Position numbers and translations under genes: made by a program
NCBI GenBank assembly: GCA_000437375.1
Contig: FR898236.1
Coordinates: 48,784-60,493, forward strand
Length of the DNA stretch: 11,710 bases
Source: Eubacterium sp. CAG:841
GTDB taxonomy: Bacteria > Bacillota > Clostridia > Oscillospirales > CAG-272
Reading direction: 5' to 3'
Notes under the pieces: model-generated
The model's input: the letters and a program-made list of their open reading frames with translations, nothing else
The model's database searches: none
What the model was told of the DNA's origin: nothing
Shown here: positions 7,754 to 11,710 of the stretch, piece after piece
Position numbering within the stretch: position 1 is the first letter of the stretch
Layout: each line of letters starts with the position of its first letter

Positions 7754-8626
7754 TTAGTCTTTCATACCTGCAGTCGACATCGTTTCAACGATCTGACTCT
7801 GGCTGAATACGAATACCATGATAGGAACGAGCATCATTACTACCGTTGCGGCACAGCCTACGCCGGCACGCGCAACACCGCCCGATACTATCTGCTGTAC
7901 TGCGTAGTTGAAGGTCTTGAGCTGTTCGCTCATAATGTATGTTGACGAACCCATATTCCACAGATCCTTGAACGAGTACACTATAAGTGTCAGCCAACCG
8001 GGCTTAACCATCGGCATGGCTATCGTCCAATATGTGCGAAGCTCCGAAGAGCCGTCGAGTCGTGCCGATTCAAGTACTGCGTCCGAAATACCGCCCTCCA
8101 TGAACTGCTTCATAAGGAACATTCCGAGCGTAGATCCCCATGCGGGAATGATGATTGCAAGATATGTGTCAACCCAGCCGAGTCGGCTCATAGTGATATA
8201 GTTTACAACGCTCGCAACCGTCGGGTGGAACATAAGCGAAAGTCTTACAAGCTTGAACAGAAGCGATCTGCCCGGAAACTTGATCTTAGATACAACGTAT
8301 GCCGCAAGCGAACCGCAGAAAAGGTTTCCGAACGTTCCGGCTACGGAAATAAGTATTGTATTGAAGATATATCTTGAGAAAGGTACCCATGAGTTTGACA
8401 TCGCCTTGAACATATCCGTAAAGTTTGTAAGCACAGGCTTTACAACGTAGAACTTCGGAGGATATGTCCAGAGTTCGTCCATAGGCTTAAGTGACTGAAT
8501 AACAACGTAGTACATCGGTATGAACATAAAGAGACCGAATATAATAAGGAAGATACTTATACCGACGTCGCCGCCCGCCGAACGGCTGAGGACAACTTTA
8601 TGGTTTCTTGTTCTTAACTTTGCCAT
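7754..8626 (-). CDS. Carbohydrate ABC transporter permease, MalG/UgpE type (first pair)
   Basis: This is the second membrane subunit of the first permease pair. The 290-residue length is normal for the family. Membrane segments fall near 23-45, 86-113, 121-143, 153-173, 208-228 and 256-276. The EAA loop is at 186-205: ESARLDG followed by YWTIAMP, with the conserved glycine at 192, so ATPase docking should be intact. The C-terminal tail IVETMSTAGMKD resembles the end of LplC/YtcP-like sugar permeases; I am judging this from memory of those families. Only one base separates its ATG from the upstream stop, and the local Shine-Dalgarno is weak (GTGGGG, seven bases upstream). Ribosomes finishing the first permease probably reinitiate here. 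No ATPase gene lies nearby, so a shared cytoplasmic ATPase is expected elsewhere in the genome. Confidence 0.95.
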   Translation of the reverse strand: MAKLRTRNHKVVLSRSAGGDVGISIFLIIFGLFMFIPMYYVVIQSLKPMDELWTYPPKFYVVKPVLTNFTDMFKAMSNSWVPFSRYIFNTILISVAGTFGNLFCGSLAAYVVSKIKFPGRSLLFKLVRLSLMFHPTVASVVNYITMSRLGWVDTYLAIIIPAWGSTLGMFLMKQFMEGGISDAVLESARLDGSSELRTYWTIAMPMVKPGWLTLIVYSFKDLWNMGSSTYIMSEQLKTFNYAVQQIVSGGVARAGVGCAATVVMMLVPIMVFVFSQSQIVETMSTAGMKD

Positions 8627-8627
8627 A

Positions 8628-9590
8628 TCACTGCCCCACTTTCGAAAGTACTTTGTTTACAAGGAGGTTACATCCTATCATTATTATAAACAGTATGGTC
8701 GCTATTGCGGAGGCGTAACCGACCTCATATCGCTGACCGCCGTAGTCCTGAAGGTGGTGAACTATCGTCCATGCGCAGTAGTTTACGCTGGGGAAACCTG
8801 CAAGCGCCGTAACTATATCACCGAATCCGAAGGACTGCGTTATCGACATTACCGCACCGAACAAGAGCTGCTGCTTCATATTCGGAAGTGTGATGTACCA
8901 GAACTCCTGCCAGCGGTTACGGACTCCGTCCACCGCGCCGGCTTCGTACTGAGCCTTATCTATCGTCTGAAGACCGCCGATGAATGCGAGGAACGCAGTT
9001 CCGAGCGAAGTCCACAATGCAACGATTATACAAAGCGGCATAACGTATTTTTCGTTCTGGAAGAACTGAATAGGCGTTGTTTCTATGCCGTAACGCAGAA
9101 GCAGGTAGTTAACATAACCGTAGGAGTCGCCGTCGAATGCAACCTTCCATATAAGGTATACACCGCCGGAGATCGAGGGTGCGTAGAAGATAAGAGTTAC
9201 TACAGCTCTTACCTTCGGAGGCAGCTCGTTTATGAACCACGCTGTAATAAGCGAAAGGAAGTATGAAACAGGTCCCGTGATTATCGCGAATATGAGCGTG
9301 TTCTGAATAGCTTCAAGGAATATATCGTCGTCAAAAAGCAGACGAAGATAGTTTTCGATAAAGACGAATTTTGCGTCTTCAATAAGATTGAACACCGTAA
9401 AGCTGTAATATATCGAAAGGATAACTGGGCCGACGGTAAACGTAAAGAATATAAGGAAGTAAGGCAGCGCCATGATATAAGCGTAATAGTTACGCTTTAT
9501 TTCTTTCCATGTCCACTGCAATTTCGTCATATCCTTACGAGATACGGGTCTGCGCACGGCTTTTACGGGCGTTTTGGAATTGTCAGACAT
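8628..9590 (-). CDS. Sugar ABC transporter permease, MalF/UgpA type (first pair)
   Basis: This is an inner subunit of a carbohydrate importer and would form a heterodimer with the next gene's product in the cytoplasmic membrane. The 320-residue length is typical. A charged cytoplasmic N-terminus is followed by about six membrane segments near residues 37-62, 93-121, 127-150, 183-205, 240-262 and 292-312. The EAA loop that contacts the ATPase is clear at 216-236: EAGAVDG followed by FWYITLP, with the invariant glycine at 222. The ATG at 9590 is supported by AAAAGGAGA at 9609-9601, with 11 bases between GGAG and the start. The gene follows the binding protein and its TGA is one base from the next ATG, which suggests a translationally coupled pair. 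The transport direction is inferred to be import from the adjacent binding protein and the family. The substrate is not determinable. Confidence 0.95.
   Translation of the reverse strand: MSDNSKTPVKAVRRPVSRKDMTKLQWTWKEIKRNYYAYIMALPYFLIFFTFTVGPVILSIYYSFTVFNLIEDAKFVFIENYLRLLFDDDIFLEAIQNTLIFAIITGPVSYFLSLITAWFINELPPKVRAVVTLIFYAPSISGGVYLIWKVAFDGDSYGYVNYLLLRYGIETTPIQFFQNEKYVMPLCIIVALWTSLGTAFLAFIGGLQTIDKAQYEAGAVDGVRNRWQEFWYITLPNMKQQLLFGAVMSITQSFGFGDIVTALAGFPSVNYCAWTIVHHLQDYGGQRYEVGYASAIATILFIIMIGCNLLVNKVLSKVGQ
8631..8640 (-). promoter_or_regulatory. Weak Shine-Dalgarno inside the first MalF-type gene
   Basis: AGTGGGGCAG lies in the last codons of the upstream permease, with GGGG seven bases before the ATG at 8626. 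It is the only intra-operon start in the window without a GGAG or GAGG-like core. Together with the one-base gap between stop and start, it suggests translation by reinitiation, which would keep the two permease subunits near 1:1. Confidence 0.5.
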
Positions 9591-9638
9591 ATTCCGGTTT
9601 TCTCCTTTTCTTGTAGTTTGGATTTGACGTTTTTTTGC

Positions 9639-11710
9639 TTAATCATCTTTTCCGTCGCCATCGGATGATTTTTCGGGGATGTAAAACTGTCTTGAAAGCT
9701 CTTCTCTCTTTCTGTCCATTTCGCTGTTTATCGTGTTGATATAGCTCATAATGGATTCAGCGGGATCTGCATCGTTGTTGTAAACAGCAAGGAATGCAAA
9801 TCCTACATAACGTGAAATAATATAGCTTCCGGGCATTTCGTTTACGCAGTAAAGATTGGGAATAATACGTTTGAGCTCTTTTACTTCGGATGCCGTCCAT
9901 GACATCTGGTCAAAAGCGTTTACGTTTGCCGTAGCATATTTACCTGCGGGGCCGAGAAGCGCAATGAGTTCGTTTGCGTAACGGCTCTGGATGTTGTCTC
10001 TCATCCACCATTCCATAAAGCAGAAGCCAGCTTCATCCGTGCCGCGTTCCTTTGCGTCCTTCATAAGCACCATCGCACTTACGGAAGAAGGCGTGGCATG
10101 ATTTACTGTGCCGTCAGCACGTTCAACGCCGGGAAGAAGCGTAAAGCCCCAAAGTCCTTTAAGCTCTGTAGCGTATATCGTAAACTGATTGTAGAACGAA
10201 ATATAGTCCGCTACAAGTACCGGCATTTCACCTGTACGGAAACGGTTTGCCGCATCGTACGTTATCGGGAAACGGTACTGAGTGTAGAACTTGCACATCT
10301 GGTCGAATGCTCTGAGCGATTCATCCGTTCCGAACGATATCGAACGTCCGCCGTTGGTATAAAGCGATCCGCCGTTCTGATACATGAACATATAGAACGT
10401 TGTTGTTGCAGATCCCGAAGTACCCATACCTACCATGTAGTTCTTGGACTGAAGCTTCGGAACCATAGACTTGAATTCAGTCCACGTCTCGGGAATCGAA
10501 ACTCCGAGCTCCGCAAGAATGTCCTTACGGTAGAACATTACGTTGAATGACTGCGCCTGCGGTATACCGTAAACCGCAACCTGACCGTCGGTCGAGTCGA
10601 GCGCTACGGTAAGAGGAGTCATCGACGCTTCGCTGAAGCGCGACTTCAACTCTTCAAAGCCGTCATATTGGCTTACATCGAGAAGCGCTCCACGAACCGC
10701 ATAGTCGATAACGGTCGTCTGACCTTCACCCATCATAACGTCGGGGCCAACGCCTGCAAGCGTTGCCGGAAGAAGCGTTCCGCCCGCAACAAGTTTAAGG
10801 TTTACAGATATATAAGGATAGCTGTTTCCGAAGTCCTCGTCTATAAGGTCGCGGATTATCTGCGCATATTCGCGCGATACCGTTGTCCATACGCTTACGG
10901 ATACAACGTCGTGCCCTTCCGATGAGGAAGCGAAAGAATAACCGTTATATATAAAACTGTAGACAAAAGCTTTTACTTCAAAAGCAAACTCCTGAAAGAA
11001 GTTTCCGTTTGCTTTCGGAAGTTTATCTTCGGCGGGCTGAATGATGAAGTAGTCTATTGTGAGAGACTGCTCTGTTATGTTGTTGAGCCATGTGCCGAGA
11101 GAACCTATATTATTTTTAAGTGCCGTGAAGTTCTTTGCGATCTGACCTTCACTGTCGCGGTTCATTTTTTCAAGTATCTGCGCAACGTTGAGAAGCGTTG
11201 CGGAGTTTGAACTTGCCTTATCCTTATTTATCTTCCTGAACTCTTCTGAAAGAGCCGTAAGTCTTTCGGCAAGTGTTTTCATCTCAGCGATCTCATTTGG
11301 AATACGGTTGTAGAAGCTGTAGTCCATATAAGAGTCGGGGCTTGTACCCGTTATCTGAAGTATCTTGAGGTAGATCGCATTGATTCTTGTAAGGCAGTTG
11401 CTTACTTCGGAATAAATTTCGCCGAAGTGTCCGAGAGTAACCTCAAGCGAGAAAGTATGCTCGCCTTCGGAGAGGTATATCTGGAATTCATTCGTTCCGT
11501 CCGAAAGCGGACCTATCTGCCAGTTTTTATCGTAGTTGAATTCAAGGTTGTTAGCCTCTTCAAACGGAATTTTTCCGTCCACTCTCAGTCTTCTCGAAAC
11601 GAAAAGACCTGCAACGGCATTCTGAAGGAATCTGGGATTGATAGTGTACATTCCCGCTTTGCCTTCTTCCACCGTTATCGTCCACTCAAACCACTGACCG
11701 ACCGAACTCC
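9639..11710 (-). CDS. Extracellular carbohydrate-binding protein of an ABC importer, with N-terminal beta-sandwich; 5' end outside window
   Basis: This is the substrate-capture protein of a sugar ABC importer, acting outside the membrane. The frame stays open to the window edge: 13 codons reading SSVGQWFEWTITV lie upstream of the first apparent start. The GTG at 11672 is therefore an internal valine and the true start and signal peptide are missing. Residue numbers here count from that GTG. Residues 1-80 alternate short strands (YTINPRFLQ, GLFVSRRLRVDGKIPFEEA, GEHTFSLEVTLG) and look like a carbohydrate-binding-type beta-sandwich. Residues 85-205 are mostly helical. Residues 255-660 are a family 1 solute-binding domain, shown by VYGIPQAQSFNVMFYRKDIL (368-387), then AELGVSIPETWTEF, GEMPVLVADY and an aromatic-rich C-terminal lobe with EWWMRDN. 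With about 690 codons already visible it is much longer than the usual 400-450 residues of the family. It ends 48 bases before the first permease, its presumed partner. The sugar specificity is unknown. Confidence 0.9.
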   Translation of the reverse strand, partial: SSVGQWFEWTITVEEGKAGMYTINPRFLQNAVAGLFVSRRLRVDGKIPFEEANNLEFNYDKNWQIGPLSDGTNEFQIYLSEGEHTFSLEVTLGHFGEIYSEVSNCLTRINAIYLKILQITGTSPDSYMDYSFYNRIPNEIAEMKTLAERLTALSEEFRKINKDKASSNSATLLNVAQILEKMNRDSEGQIAKNFTALKNNIGSLGTWLNNITEQSLTIDYFIIQPAEDKLPKANGNFFQEFAFEVKAFVYSFIYNGYSFASSSEGHDVVSVSVWTTVSREYAQIIRDLIDEDFGNSYPYISVNLKLVAGGTLLPATLAGVGPDVMMGEGQTTVIDYAVRGALLDVSQYDGFEELKSRFSEASMTPLTVALDSTDGQVAVYGIPQAQSFNVMFYRKDILAELGVSIPETWTEFKSMVPKLQSKNYMVGMGTSGSATTTFYMFMYQNGGSLYTNGGRSISFGTDESLRAFDQMCKFYTQYRFPITYDAANRFRTGEMPVLVADYISFYNQFTIYATELKGLWGFTLLPGVERADGTVNHATPSSVSAMVLMKDAKERGTDEAGFCFMEWWMRDNIQSRYANELIALLGPAGKYATANVNAFDQMSWTASEVKELKRIIPNLYCVNEMPGSYIISRYVGFAFLAVYNNDADPAESIMSYINTINSEMDRKREELSRQFYIPEKSSDGDGKDD

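Noticed and set aside
8520..9266. A 248-codon open frame on the plus strand across the junction of the first permease pair
   Set aside because: It lies wholly antisense to two well-recognised permeases, its translation is rich in Arg, Cys and Tyr without any domain, and I saw no convincing ribosome site. It is best explained by the codon bias of the genes beneath it.
9591..9638. A possible attenuator or terminator in the longest spacer, between the binding-protein and first permease genes
   Set aside because: The 48 bases contain an A-run and a Shine-Dalgarno site but no inverted repeat I can see. Post-transcriptional control by RNA processing is possible but unsupported.
10098..10550. A 150-codon plus-strand frame opposite the binding-protein gene
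   Set aside because: The binding-protein frame here carries clear family motifs (YRKDIL, PETW, NGG). The antisense product is basic, Cys-rich and featureless.
1..11710. Mobile elements, direct-repeat arrays, tRNA or rRNA genes, riboswitches
   Set aside because: I saw no repeat arrays, transposase motifs, cloverleaf sequence or structured leader. Almost every base is accounted for by tightly packed genes.

Overview
The window holds part of a single bacterial operon. All seven genes lie on the minus strand, so transcription runs from high to low coordinates. The spacers are 48, 1, 20, 15, 18 and 20 bases, and no promoter is visible, so the promoter probably lies beyond position 11710. The sequence has moderate GC, GGAGG-type Shine-Dalgarno sites before six of the genes (all but one strong), Gram-positive style signal peptides, and a gene set I associate with Firmicutes. 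A member of the Clostridia (gut or rumen type) is the most likely source. That assignment is inference; there is no rRNA or other marker gene here.

Layout in transcription order: (1) a large extracellular solute-binding protein, cut off at its 5' end by the window edge (11710-9639); (2) a MalF-type permease (9590-8628); (3) a MalG-type permease (8626-7754); (4) a secreted NHL beta-propeller + TPR + transmembrane + Yip1-like membrane protein (7733-5568); (5) a 1135-residue secreted DUF5696-type protein (5552-2145); (6) a second MalF-type permease (2126-1113); (7) a second MalG-type permease (1092-37). A partial inverted repeat at 1-25 may be the start of the operon terminator.

Interpretation: the locus looks like a carbohydrate (oligosaccharide) capture and import module. 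The binding protein would deliver sugar to the permeases. Each permease carries the EAA loop that docks a cytoplasmic ATPase, but no ATPase gene is present, as is usual for Gram-positive sugar importers that share an MsmX-type ATPase. Between the two permease pairs sit two large exported proteins of poorly known role. One is a propeller/TPR protein anchored by a polytopic Yip1 domain. The other is a DUF5696 protein whose central part reads like a divergent alpha/beta barrel, possibly a glycan-acting enzyme. The substrate cannot be read from the sequence.

There are no RNA genes, mobile elements, CRISPR arrays or gene-free stretches over 50 bases. The plus strand carries only antisense shadow reading frames. 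The most interesting material is the non-transporter core (genes 4 and 5) and its placement between two complete permease pairs with only one visible binding protein.
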